Of a stretch of 44,489 nt of DNA, positions 8,135 to 15,413 are shown one piece after another. Position numbers and translations under genes: made by a program. Positions within the stretch are counted from its first letter, which is position 1; each line of letters opens with the position of its first letter. The notes beneath the pieces were generated by a model, which was not told the origin of the DNA, ran no database searches, and saw only the letters and a list, made by a program, of their open reading frames with translations. The DNA comes from an uncultured bacterium (GTDB lineage: Bacteria; Bacillota; Clostridia; Oscillospirales; Oscillospiraceae): contig CANRXB010000020.1 of the NCBI GenBank assembly GCA_947643715.1, forward strand, positions 1 to 44,489, given 5' to 3'.

Positions 8135-9943
8135 ATGAGAAAGCTGAAAACACTGAAGGCTTTTGGACTTGCTCTGTTGGCTGTGGGGATGCTGACGATC
8201 CTGGCGGCGCTGGGTGTGCTGGACGCCTTGGATAACACCGCCTGCGACGCACTCTACCAAAGCCGCAATGCCACGGATGGCGAGATCGTCCTCATCGGCA
8301 TCGACGACCGGGCCATCGAAGAACTGGGTCCCTACGGACAGTGGGGCCGGGACATTATTGCCATGACCCTGGAGGCGCTGAACCAGTCGGAGGACTGCCG
8401 TCCTGCCGCCATTGGCATCGATGTGCTTTACACAGGGGGATCGGTCCAGGACCTGGACGACTGGTTGGCGGAGGCCGCCGGGCAGTACGGCAACGTGGTC
8501 ACCGCCTGCGCGGCCCAGTTTGGCACCGCCTTCCAGGAGGACGGGGAGGGCGGCTATGAGCGGGATGATTTTTCTGTGTTAGCCTTTGAGGAGCCATACG
8601 CCGCCCTGCGGGATGTGACGGTACAGGGCCACATCAACGCCATGCTGGACACCGATGGCATTCTGCGCCACCATATGCTGAAGCTGCGCCTGCCGGATGG
8701 GACAGAGTATCCCTCCATGGCTCTGGCACTGGCCCAGATGTATCACGACCACTATGACCTTGGCCCGGTGGCCCTGCCGCCTGTGGACGCCCGGAATTTC
8801 TGGTATGTGCCCTTCTGCGGTGAGCCGGGGGATCTCGACGAGTCCATCTCGGTGGCGGACCTGCTCTCCGGGGAGATTTCCGCAGATTATTTCGCAGGGA
8901 AAATCGTCTTTATCGGCCCCTATACCATTGGTCTCCAGGACAATTACATCACCTCCATCGACCACGCCAGGCAGATGTATGGCGTAGAGTTCCAGGCCAA
9001 CGCGGTCCAGGCCCTGCTGTGGGGGGAGTACAAGCGGGAGGCGGGCGACGGAATTCAGCTTGCCCTTCTTTTTGGGGTCCTGCTTTTGGGACTGCTGGGC
9101 TTTTGGCGGCGGCGGGTGAGAACTGCCGCTGTTCTATGGGCGGCGCTGTGCGGCGGCTGGGTGCTGTTGTGTATGGGGATGTACCAAGTGGGCTGGGTGC
9201 TCCACGTGCTTTGGATCCCTGCGGGGGTCACTGTACTGTTCGCGGGTTCTCTGGCGGTGAACTACATTCAGGCGGCGGCGGAACGGCGGCAGGTGACGAA
9301 CACCTTCAAGCGCTATGTGGCCCCGGAGATCGTCAATGAGCTTCTGAAGGAGGGGACAGAGGCCCTGGAGTTGGGCGGAAAGCTGACCACCATCGCGGTG
9401 CTCTTCGTGGACGTTCGGGGCTTTACCACTATGTCGGAGATGCTGTCACCGCCCCAGGTGGTGGAGATCCTCAACCGCTACCTGACGCTGATTGCGGATT
9501 GCATTCTGAAAAATGGAGGCACCCTGGACAAATTTGTGGGGGATGCGGCCATGGCCTTCTGGGGCGCCCCCCTTCCCCAAGAAGATCACATTATGCGGGC
9601 TGTCCAAGCGGCGGCGGACATGGTGAACGGCTCGAAAGCTCTCTCCGAGGAGTTGATGGCCCAGTTTGGCCGCACGGTGTCCTTCGGCATTGGCGTCCAT
9701 GTAGGGGAGGCTGTTGTAGGAAATATCGGCTCCCCTCAGCGGATGGACTACACCGCGATCGGTGACACGGTAAATACCTCCGCCCGGCTGGAGGCCAACG
9801 CCCCCGGCGGCGCCATCTACATCTCCCGGGCAGTGGCGGACGCGCTGGAGGGCCGGATCCGCACCACCTCTCTGGGGGATACCATTAAGCTGAAAGGCAA
9901 AAAAGACGGTTTTGAAATTCTCACCATGGATGAGATCCTCTGA
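8135..9943 (+). CDS. CHASE2-domain class III adenylate cyclase
   Basis: 602 aa, start ATG 8135 after CAGGAGG. Layout: N-terminal membrane anchor (about 9-30), extracellular CHASE2 sensor (about 35-295, with EIVLIGIDDRAI and AAIGIDVLY), three membrane segments (about 307-323, 331-350, 355-378), and a class III cyclase domain from about 415. Metal-binding Asp426 (FVDVRGFT) and Asp470 (KFVGDA), Lys466 and Asp538 (MDYTAIGD; adenine-selecting pair), Asn547 and Arg551 are present, so it should be active and make cAMP. It follows the SLH/NHL gene closely; the two probably formed one surface-sensing operon. The gene is intact. Confidence 0.9.
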   Translation: MRKLKTLKAFGLALLAVGMLTILAALGVLDALDNTACDALYQSRNATDGEIVLIGIDDRAIEELGPYGQWGRDIIAMTLEALNQSEDCRPAAIGIDVLYTGGSVQDLDDWLAEAAGQYGNVVTACAAQFGTAFQEDGEGGYERDDFSVLAFEEPYAALRDVTVQGHINAMLDTDGILRHHMLKLRLPDGTEYPSMALALAQMYHDHYDLGPVALPPVDARNFWYVPFCGEPGDLDESISVADLLSGEISADYFAGKIVFIGPYTIGLQDNYITSIDHARQMYGVEFQANAVQALLWGEYKREAGDGIQLALLFGVLLLGLLGFWRRRVRTAAVLWAALCGGWVLLCMGMYQVGWVLHVLWIPAGVTVLFAGSLAVNYIQAAAERRQVTNTFKRYVAPEIVNELLKEGTEALELGGKLTTIAVLFVDVRGFTTMSEMLSPPQVVEILNRYLTLIADCILKNGGTLDKFVGDAAMAFWGAPLPQEDHIMRAVQAAADMVNGSKALSEELMAQFGRTVSFGIGVHVGEAVVGNIGSPQRMDYTAIGDTVNTSARLEANAPGGAIYISRAVADALEGRIRTTSLGDTIKLKGKKDGFEILTMDEIL

Positions 9944-10092
9944 TTTGCAGGGCGGCCCGGACTGAGGCGGAAAACACACGGTCCATTCGAGCGGGTTTTT
10001 CGCCCACTCGCGTAAAACCTATCGCCCAACGCCGAAATTTTTGCTATGAACCCTGTGGGGCAACCCCCTCTTTGTCGGAACGGGAGGAACTT

Positions 10093-10358
10093 ATGAGGAA
10101 GTGGAAGCAACGGTCGTGCAGTCTGCTGCTGTGCGCGGCACTGGCGGCGAGTTTGTGCCCCTCAGCCCTGCGGAGACGAGTTTGGACCGTATACAAAAGA
10201 TTTTGCAGGAGGGTCTTACCCTGGAGGGCGGCGACCCGAACGCGCTGGATATTTGGTACTACATGGAGGGGGATCAGCCGCTGGAGCTTCCCATCCTGAG
10301 CCTGTCCTGGCCCATTGACCAGCCCTATCAGTGGGCGGGCGCGGAAAGCAAGCAGTGA
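10093..10358 (+). pseudogene. Short secreted protein, apparently frameshifted
   Basis: GGGAGG precedes ATG 10093, which reads a signal peptide MRKWKQRSCSLLLCAALAAS. After that, the plausible continuation is in another frame: FVPLSPAETSLDRIQKILQE then ALDIWYYMEGDQPLELPI, ending at 10358. The T-run at 10152-10154 has three T where four would join the two parts into one 88-aa exported protein. The family is unknown. It follows the cyclase gene by 149 nt in the same direction. Confidence 0.45.
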
Positions 10359-10394
10359 AAGACTTGCGTCAAATGTAATATAGCAAAAATTGTG

Positions 10395-10438
10395 AAGCGC
10401 AGGCTATTTGTCATATCAGCGACAAATAGCCTGCGCTT
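10395..10438. terminator. Perfect 18-bp hairpin
   Basis: AAGCGCAGGCTATTTGTC pairs fully with its reverse complement around an 8-nt loop. It lies between the broken secreted protein and the recombinase remnant. No U-run follows, so it could be a bidirectional terminator or an element-end palindrome. Confidence 0.6.
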
Positions 10439-10457
10439 TGAAATTTACCCTTGACAA

Positions 10458-10870
10458 AAGTCCTTTGAGGATAACGTGAGCCAGAAAATCAGCGACGCCC
10501 GGTTTGCGAAAATGTCCCAGCGGTACGAGCAGGAGCAGGGGGAGAACGCCAAGCGGATCAAGGCGCTGCGGCTGGAGCTGAAAAGAGCGAGGGGCAGCGG
10601 ATGGACATTGACACATTTCTTGCAACCGTCCGGCGGTACACCAACGCCACCGAGATCACCCAGCGCATGGTGGCGGAGCTAATCGACCACATCGACGTGT
10701 ACCATGCGGAGAAGCAGGACGGCGTTACCACCCAGCACATCACCATCTATTACAACTGTATCGGCACTTTCTCCGTCCCTGACCGTCGGAAAATCCCGGC
10801 TGCGGAGATCACGATGGGGACGAGAAAGGGAGTAGCCGTCAGCTACTCCCCGGAGCGGATTGCCGTATAG
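10458..10870 (+). pseudogene. C-terminal remnant of a TnpX-type serine recombinase
   Basis: The frame reads FEDNVSQKISDARFAKMSQRY and KRIKALRLELKRARG, then continues one frame over as QRMDIDTFLATVRRYTNATE and MVAELIDHIDVYHAEK to IAV at 10870. These are the coiled-coil and end segments of large serine recombinases such as the intact one at 5146-6804, but the sequence is clearly different from it. The catalytic and zinc-ribbon parts are missing. The G-run 10591-10594 has four G where five would keep the frame. The next element starts within about 20 nt of its stop codon. Confidence 0.75.
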
Positions 10871-10887
10871 GATTTTGAGCAAAAATA

Positions 10888-10938
10888 ATGCGGAGTGTCC
10901 TCCAAGGATAACTCAAATCCTATAAGGACACTCCGCAT
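10888..10938 (-). terminator. Inverted repeat at the end of the minus-strand recombinase
   Basis: ATGCGGAGTGTCC (10888-10900) and GGACACTCCGCAT (10926-10938) are perfectly complementary and overlap the last codons and stop of the recombinase. It can serve as a terminator, and may also lie at the left end of the element. Confidence 0.6.
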
Positions 10939-12398
10939 GGTCCCCCGACCGATTTCAAATCCGAACGTTTTATATCATCAAAAGTGACCCGTTCCGAGCC
11001 TTCTTTGTAGTTAAAGGTAATCAAAATGTGGTCATCAAAAATCGTCACCGAGTTTACAAAGCTGTCTATGAGCCTCCGGCGTTCTTCCAGCTTGGACACG
11101 TCCAGGGTACGAAAACGGCAAATCCAATAAACAACGTCCTCACGGGACAGCATGGGGTGTTTCATTTCCTCCTGGATGATTTGCGTTTCAATATCCTTTT
11201 TTCTGTCCTCCAACTCGTCAAGCCTTTGTTTGGTGGAAACGTTTATAATCCCCATCTGGATAGCGTTCAGCATATTCGTGATACCCCGCTCCGTTTCCTC
11301 CAACTGCTTGCGCAGGGCAGGGAGTACGCTGCTTTCCCGGCTTTGAATATCCATCACAGTATCGGCTATGTACTCCACGAAATTGTCATCCATCACCCTT
11401 GCCATGACAGCGCGGACAACAGCGTTTTCAATGGGGGCTTTTCGTATGCTCTTGTGTTTGGCGTTGCAGGTTCGGTGCTTTTTGGTGTTCACACAGCGGT
11501 AATAGTGATACTTTTTCTCGGTGGAGCTGGTGCCGCTCTCGCCCACCATCATAGCCCCGCAGGTGCCGCAAAACAGCTTGGTTGTCAACAGATAATCATC
11601 CTCGGCCTTATGACGGGCGGGGGCTTTCCTATTCTTTGCCAGCTTTTGCTGCACCCGGTCAAACAGGTCTTGAGGTATGATGGTTGGAATACCATTCGGA
11701 ACGACGATTTCCCGGTATTTATATTCACCCAGGAATTTTCGGTTGTGGAGGATCGCCGCCACAAAGTTAAGGTCTATCGCTCTGCCTCGCACAGTGGTCA
11801 CGCCTGTATCGTTGAGATAGTCCCGTATTTCCTTCATCGTCGCGCCGTTGTCATAGCGGGTGAAAATTTCCAGCACGACGGGGGCGGTGCGCGGGTCGAT
11901 TTGATAGTGCATATCGCTGTCGATGGTATAGCCGAAAGTGGGGGTGCCTCCGTTGTACTTACACTTCAAAGCGTTCTCCGTATGCCCCCGGATGACCTTC
12001 TCGGACAACTCGGCGGAATAGTATTCTGCCATCCCTTCCAGCATGGATTCCAGGATGATGCCCTCCGGCCCCTCGGAAATGTTCTCCGTGGCGGATAACA
12101 CTTTCACGCCGTACTTGCGAAGCTGGGCCTTATAGTGGGCGCTGTCGTAGCGGTTCCGGGCGAAGCGGTCTAACTTCCAGACGATGACCGAATCAAACAG
12201 GCCCTTGGCGCTGTCCTTCACCATGCGCTGGAAGTCCGGGCGGTTGTCGGTCTTGGCGGACAAGGCCCGGTCAATGTAGGTTCGCAGAATAGTGATATCA
12301 TTTTTTGCACAATAGGCCGTACACTCCCGAAGCTGGCCCTCTATGGATTCCTCCCGCTGATTGTCGCTGGAATACCGGGCGTAAATCACCGCTTTCAT
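10920..12398 (-). CDS. Large serine recombinase of the CRESS-Rep element
   Basis: Start chosen at ATG 12398 (MKAVIYARYSSDNQREESIE); the longer frame to 12479 lies inside the upstream gene. 492 aa. Nucleophile Ser10 in YARYSSDNQ, then KLDRFARNRYD with the catalytic arginine, a recombinase domain, zinc-ribbon cysteines (CGTCGAMM ... CVNTKKHRTC) and a coiled coil. It is distinct from the TnpX at 5146. Its ATG overlaps the stop codon of the XRE gene (ATGA), so the two are translationally coupled and the regulator likely controls recombinase dose. It presumably integrates and excises the 10.9-17 kb element. Confidence 0.88.
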   Translation of the reverse strand: MKAVIYARYSSDNQREESIEGQLRECTAYCAKNDITILRTYIDRALSAKTDNRPDFQRMVKDSAKGLFDSVIVWKLDRFARNRYDSAHYKAQLRKYGVKVLSATENISEGPEGIILESMLEGMAEYYSAELSEKVIRGHTENALKCKYNGGTPTFGYTIDSDMHYQIDPRTAPVVLEIFTRYDNGATMKEIRDYLNDTGVTTVRGRAIDLNFVAAILHNRKFLGEYKYREIVVPNGIPTIIPQDLFDRVQQKLAKNRKAPARHKAEDDYLLTTKLFCGTCGAMMVGESGTSSTEKKYHYYRCVNTKKHRTCNAKHKSIRKAPIENAVVRAVMARVMDDNFVEYIADTVMDIQSRESSVLPALRKQLEETERGITNMLNAIQMGIINVSTKQRLDELEDRKKDIETQIIQEEMKHPMLSREDVVYWICRFRTLDVSKLEERRRLIDSFVNSVTIFDDHILITFNYKEGSERVTFDDIKRSDLKSVGGPCGVSL

Positions 12399-12769
12399 TC
12401 CTCGTGTACCCCCTCCGTCATCAATCGAAGCAGCGCCTCTTTCAGCCTCTTGTTCACTGGCGCTTGCGGGTCGAAGCACATTTCGATAAACTCCCGCATT
12501 TCCCGGTTCTGCTCTGTTTTCTCTCTGAGCGCCTGGGGCTGGTAGTCGTACAGCTTGCCTCTGGGTTCATCGGTGCGGCAATAGAGATAATCCATCGACA
12601 CATCAAAATAATCGGCGTACTTGACGAAGATTTCTGGGGAAGGGGTGGAGTAGCCCGTTTCATAGCGGTTTATCCGGGATTGCTGAACACCCAAAATTTC
12701 CGCCATGTTTACCTGTGTCAGCCGAACGCCCTCCCGCAAGGCCCGCAGCCGTTTCCCGATTTGTTCCAT
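12395..12769 (-). CDS. XRE-family repressor
   Basis: 124 aa, start ATG 12769 after AGGAGG. An HTH_3 domain fills residues 1-62: IGKRLRALREGVRLTQVNMA, then ILGVQQSRINRYETG and PEIFVKYADYFDVSMDYL. The C-terminal part is helical with no peptidase motif. It is first in a two-gene minus-strand operon with the serine recombinase and overlaps it by 4 nt. A good promoter lies 24 nt upstream of its start, and repeats around that promoter could be its own operator. It probably keeps integration and excision low. Confidence 0.8.
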   Translation of the reverse strand: MEQIGKRLRALREGVRLTQVNMAEILGVQQSRINRYETGYSTPSPEIFVKYADYFDVSMDYLYCRTDEPRGKLYDYQPQALREKTEQNREMREFIEMCFDPQAPVNKRLKEALLRLMTEGVHEE

Positions 12770-12792
12770 ATAGTATTCCTCCTGTCAAAATC

Positions 12793-12821
12793 AGAATATC
12801 ACAAATAAGAATATTTGTAAA
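12793..12821 (-). promoter_or_regulatory. Promoter of the XRE-recombinase operon with repeated AGAATAT
   Basis: On the minus strand TTTACA and TATTCT are 17 nt apart. On the plus strand AGAATAT occurs twice, 15 nt apart start to start, covering the -10 and the spacer, which suits binding of a helix-turn-helix dimer. Confidence 0.65.
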
Positions 12822-12847
12822 CCCCTATTATCACCATAATATTTGCA

Positions 12848-12880
12848 GGGGTGTCAGCCAGCCTGCGGCTGACACCCCTT
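12848..12880. terminator. 12-bp hairpin
   Basis: GGGGTGTCAGCC pairs with GGCTGACACCCC around a 7-nt loop, followed by TT. It lies upstream of the XRE promoter and could block read-through between the divergent halves of the element. Confidence 0.5.
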
Positions 12881-12891
12881 AATCCCCAAAA

Positions 12892-12969
12892 AGCCCAGGC
12901 CGCGCCCCCTGTCAATGGCGGCACCTGTGCCGTTCATCTTGACCATTGACAGGGGGCGCGGCCTGGGCT
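12892..12969. repeat. Perfect 27-bp GC-rich inverted repeat (78-nt hairpin)
   Basis: Arms 12892-12918 and 12943-12969 are fully complementary; the 24-nt loop contains a small inner stem (GGCAC/GTGCC). It lies in the ~550-nt gap between the divergent halves of the element. As single-stranded DNA it would fold into a very stable structure, compatible with a single-strand origin or a packaging- or excision-related site. No U-run follows, so a terminator is less likely. The function is inferred only from context. Confidence 0.85.
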
Positions 12970-13083
12970 ACTGATAAAACGGGACGGGATAACACTGGAT
13001 AACAGATATCTTTACAAAATGTTCACCATTCAACAGGAAAATTTTGTTATCTTATAGTTGCCGCCGCAGAAGTAATTGATAGT

Positions 13084-13248
13084 ATGCCGTCTCAACGGCA
13101 CAGCTCGAAGAATGAAAACATGGGTGTGCGCGACACGCCCGAAGACCAAGCCGCAGATGGGAAAAGGTGCTGCCCTTGCCACCCCATATATCTGCGGGAG
13201 CATGATGAAGGTATGGCCCCGTGCCATATCGCAAAACCTAATTCGTGA
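13084..13248 (+). CDS. Small Cys-rich ORF
   Basis: ATG 13084 opens a 54-aa frame beginning MPSQRHSSKNENMGVRDTPE and containing KRCCPCHPIYLREHDEGMAP then CHIAKPNS. The Cys/His spacing (C-C-x-C-H ... H ... C-H) looks like a small metal-binding module. The ribosome-binding site is weak and the start could instead be the internal ATG before GVRDTP. It precedes another small ORF and the XRE gene in the same direction. Confidence 0.4.
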   Translation: MPSQRHSSKNENMGVRDTPEDQAADGKRCCPCHPIYLREHDEGMAPCHIAKPNS

Positions 13249-13316
13249 TAGGGCTTTGCGCCGGAGGTGGATAGACCATATTCACCGACAGCGTATCACG
13301 AAAGGGGGTGGCTGTT

Positions 13317-13400
13317 ATGGACTATGAGAGCAGATTTTCCAGGCATAGGACACTGCACAGCATGATTCAGCGCACCACCTCCGGCAAAAGGCCCAGATAA
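13317..13400 (+). CDS. 27-aa basic small ORF
   Basis: AAAGGGGGTG lies 7 nt before ATG 13317. The product is MDYESRFSRHRTLHSMIQRT then TSGKRPR, strongly basic and without hydrophobic segments. It sits 23 nt ahead of the XRE gene in the same direction. It may be a real micro-protein or a leader for the downstream gene; no family was recognised. Confidence 0.35.
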   Translation: MDYESRFSRHRTLHSMIQRTTSGKRPR

Positions 13401-13423
13401 AATTATAACCGGGAGGAACCGCT

Positions 13424-13801
13424 TTGGCTTCTGGAAAGCCGAAGCAAAGCCCCGGTTGTAAGCAAAATGATGTATCAGCCCTGGCAAGGCTGATAAAGGA
13501 GAGCCTCCAAAGTCACAAAATGACCCAAAAGGAGCTGGCAATCCGAAGCGGAATGTCAGAAGCCAGGGTAAGCCGGATTTTGCGGGGTGGAACTGTACGG
13601 CTGACCGAACAGGACATCAACCAGTTGGCCCTTGGCCTTAAAAAGAAACCGAAAGAACGGGATGAAATGCGGTATCTCGCATGGCCCGAACTTTACGAGA
13701 TCGACAAGGCGTTATGCAGGGGTGACGGGGACATTTTCACGGTGAACCATCGGTTAGCTGAAAAAGGATTTCCCCTATTGGGGAATGATTACGAGGAATA
13801 A
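13424..13801 (+). CDS. XRE-family HTH regulator
   Basis: 125 aa from TTG 13424, chosen because GGGAGG lies 7 nt upstream and no ATG is available near it. A helix-turn-helix occupies about residues 20-75 (MTQKELAIRSGMSEARVSRI, then TEQDINQLALGLKK). The C-terminus (ELYEIDKALCRGDGDIFTVN) is unlike the minus-strand repressor. It heads the plus-strand half of the element and probably controls the downstream conserved-protein, Rep and TcpA genes. Confidence 0.7.
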   Translation: MASGKPKQSPGCKQNDVSALARLIKESLQSHKMTQKELAIRSGMSEARVSRILRGGTVRLTEQDINQLALGLKKKPKERDEMRYLAWPELYEIDKALCRGDGDIFTVNHRLAEKGFPLLGNDYEE

Positions 13802-13985
13802 CAGGAAACCGCCGTCCCAGGCAGCAATGGGGCGGCGGTAAATTTTTTTGCCCAAATTTCACTGGTGAAATTTTTGAGTTGTCCCCTGTTATATGATAAA
13901 GGCACACAAGGACTTGTGGCACTTTTCACGGGGCGGGCGTTCAGGCCAAACGCCGCCCACAATAGAACAGGAGGATATTTACCCG

Positions 13986-14303
13986 ATGAAAATTACAGAC
14001 CTGATGATTGATCCCCGGAGCCTGGGGAGCAAGCTGTGGCTGGTGGACGTGGCCCCGGCCTATGAGTACAAGGATAACCGCCGGACAGATACCATCCTCG
14101 GCTACCGCTATGCCGTTGCCATGCCCGAAAAGGGGCTGGACAAAATCAATGTCCGCATTGACGGGGAGCGGCAGATGGAGGCCCCGGAGGGCTATGTGGA
14201 GGTGCGCTTCGACAACCTGGAGGTGTTCATCTACTGGGGCCAAGGACAGCCCCAGGTAGGCGCTAAAGCCACGGGCATCCATTTGGTGAACGCTAAGAGC
14301 TGA
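13986..14303 (+). CDS. Conserved element protein, position of a DUF961-like gene
   Basis: 105 aa from ATG 13986, with AGGAGG about 11 nt upstream. It begins MKITDLMIDPRSLGSKLWLV and includes DTILGYRYAVAMPEKGLDKI and EVRFDNLEVFIYWGQGQ; it looks like a small beta-rich domain without membrane segments. In Tn916-like elements one or two short DUF961 proteins precede the coupling protein and Rep genes; this gene has the matching size and place, but I cannot confirm the family from sequence alone. The Rep origin hairpins follow its stop codon. Confidence 0.6.
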   Translation: MKITDLMIDPRSLGSKLWLVDVAPAYEYKDNRRTDTILGYRYAVAMPEKGLDKINVRIDGERQMEAPEGYVEVRFDNLEVFIYWGQGQPQVGAKATGIHLVNAKS

Positions 14304-14309
14304 CGCATT

Positions 14310-14389
14310 GGGCGGCGCTGGGGAGGCCACCGGGGAAAAGACAATTCCCCTTAGGGAAGTGTCCCCCGGCGGCAGCGCCAGCGCCGCCC
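14310..14389. repeat. Long GC-rich stem before the origin hairpin
   Basis: GGGCGGCGCTGG (14310-14321) pairs with CCAGCGCCGCCC (14378-14389); the 56-nt interior contains further short complementary G/C blocks. It abuts the origin hairpin at 14392 and could act as a terminator for the preceding gene or as part of the replication origin. Confidence 0.6.
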
Positions 14390-14391
14390 CT

Positions 14392-14424
14392 TTGCCATAA
14401 GGGTTAGTATTACCCTTATGGCAA
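14392..14424 (+). other. CRESS-type rolling-circle origin hairpin with TAGTATTAC
   Basis: A perfect 13-bp stem (TTGCCATAAGGGT/ACCCTTATGGCAA) closes a 7-nt loop. The nonanucleotide TAGTATTAC spans 14405-14413, with TAGTATT forming the whole loop and AC the first stem bases. This is the arrangement of circovirus and geminivirus origins (consensus NANTATTAC, nicked TAGTATT^AC by the HUH Rep). The Rep gene starts 36 nt downstream on the same strand. The expected nick is between 14411 and 14412. Confidence 0.8.
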
Positions 14425-14459
14425 CCATGTATCATGTAGCAAAAGAATAGGAGGCCAGC

Positions 14460-15413
14460 ATGGGAAACAATACGCAATCCCGCAAGTGGGCGCTGGTCAT
14501 CAACAACCCATTGGAGGCCGGACTTGACCACAGCGCCATCACGAAAATTTTACAGAAATTTGCCCCGGCTTATTACTGCATGGCTGACGAGATCGCTACG
14601 ACAGGGACGCATCACACGCACATCTTCCTGTATGCTCCTTCGCCCATCCGCTTTACCACCATCAAAAACCGATTCCCCACGGCGCACATTGAGAAAGCAT
14701 ATGGGAGCGCCAGGGACAACCGGGCATATATCCGCAAAGAGGGGAAGTGGGCGGATACGGACAAAGCGGAAACCGCTGTTCCCGGCACCTTCCAGGAATG
14801 GGGAGACCTCCCGGCGGAACAGGAGGAACAGGCCCCGCAGATGTTCCGGCTTGTCCAGAATATCCGGGCGGGTATGTCTACCACGGAAATTATAGATGAT
14901 TCGCCCAATCTGGCCTTTCGGGTGCGGGACATTGACCTGCTCCGGCAGACCTTGACGGCGGAAAAGTACAGCGTAGAAAACCGCTCTTTGGAAGTGTCCT
15001 ATATCTTCGGGGCCAGCGGCGCGGGCAAAACACGGGGCATTTATGAGCGGCATGACCCCCGCAGCATTTGCCGTATCACCAACTACCGGGCCGCGAGGGG
15101 GATTTCCTTCGACGGCTACAATGGACAGGACGTGCTGGTGTTTGAGGAGTTTAACAGCCAGATTCCCATTGAAGATATGCTGAATTATCTGGACGTTTAC
15201 CCCTTGCACCTTCCGGCCCGGTACAGCGACCGGGTAGCCTGTTACACCAAAGTCTACATCACATCTAATCTGCCGTTGGAAAAGCAGTACCGGGCGGAAC
15301 AGTGGGAGCGGCCCGAGACTTGGCGGGCGTTCCTCCGCCGCATTCATGCGGTGATTGAATACCTCCCGGACGGCTCCACGGTGGTTCACAAGAAAGGAGG
15401 GCTTTCCCTATGA
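14460..15413 (+). CDS. rep: CRESS-type Rep: HUH endonuclease plus SF3 helicase
   Basis: 317 aa, start ATG 14460 after AGGAGG. HUH domain: motif I in WALVINNP (about 10-17), motif II HTH at 52-54 (HHTHIFLY), motif III Y90-x-x-K93 (NRAYIRKEG). Superfamily 3 helicase: Walker A GASGAGKT at 184-191, Walker B VLVFEEF at 225-231, motif C VYITSN with Asn270. This domain order and these motifs define the Reps of circular ssDNA (CRESS) viruses and their bacterial plasmid relatives. It should nick the TAGTATTAC hairpin just upstream and unwind the DNA for rolling-circle replication of the excised element. Its stop overlaps the start of the FtsK-like gene by 4 nt, so the two are coupled. Confidence 0.9.
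   Translation: MGNNTQSRKWALVINNPLEAGLDHSAITKILQKFAPAYYCMADEIATTGTHHTHIFLYAPSPIRFTTIKNRFPTAHIEKAYGSARDNRAYIRKEGKWADTDKAETAVPGTFQEWGDLPAEQEEQAPQMFRLVQNIRAGMSTTEIIDDSPNLAFRVRDIDLLRQTLTAEKYSVENRSLEVSYIFGASGAGKTRGIYERHDPRSICRITNYRAARGISFDGYNGQDVLVFEEFNSQIPIEDMLNYLDVYPLHLPARYSDRVACYTKVYITSNLPLEKQYRAEQWERPETWRAFLRRIHAVIEYLPDGSTVVHKKGGLSL

Noticed and set aside
12399-12479. Longer N-terminus of the minus-strand recombinase
   Set aside because: It overlaps the end of the XRE gene in another frame and lacks recombinase similarity; the family starts at MKAVIYARYSS.
14460-15413. Rep gene as part of an intact integrated virus
   Set aside because: No capsid-like gene is present; the neighbours are an integrase, regulators and an FtsK/TcpA-like ATPase, so a mobile element is better supported.
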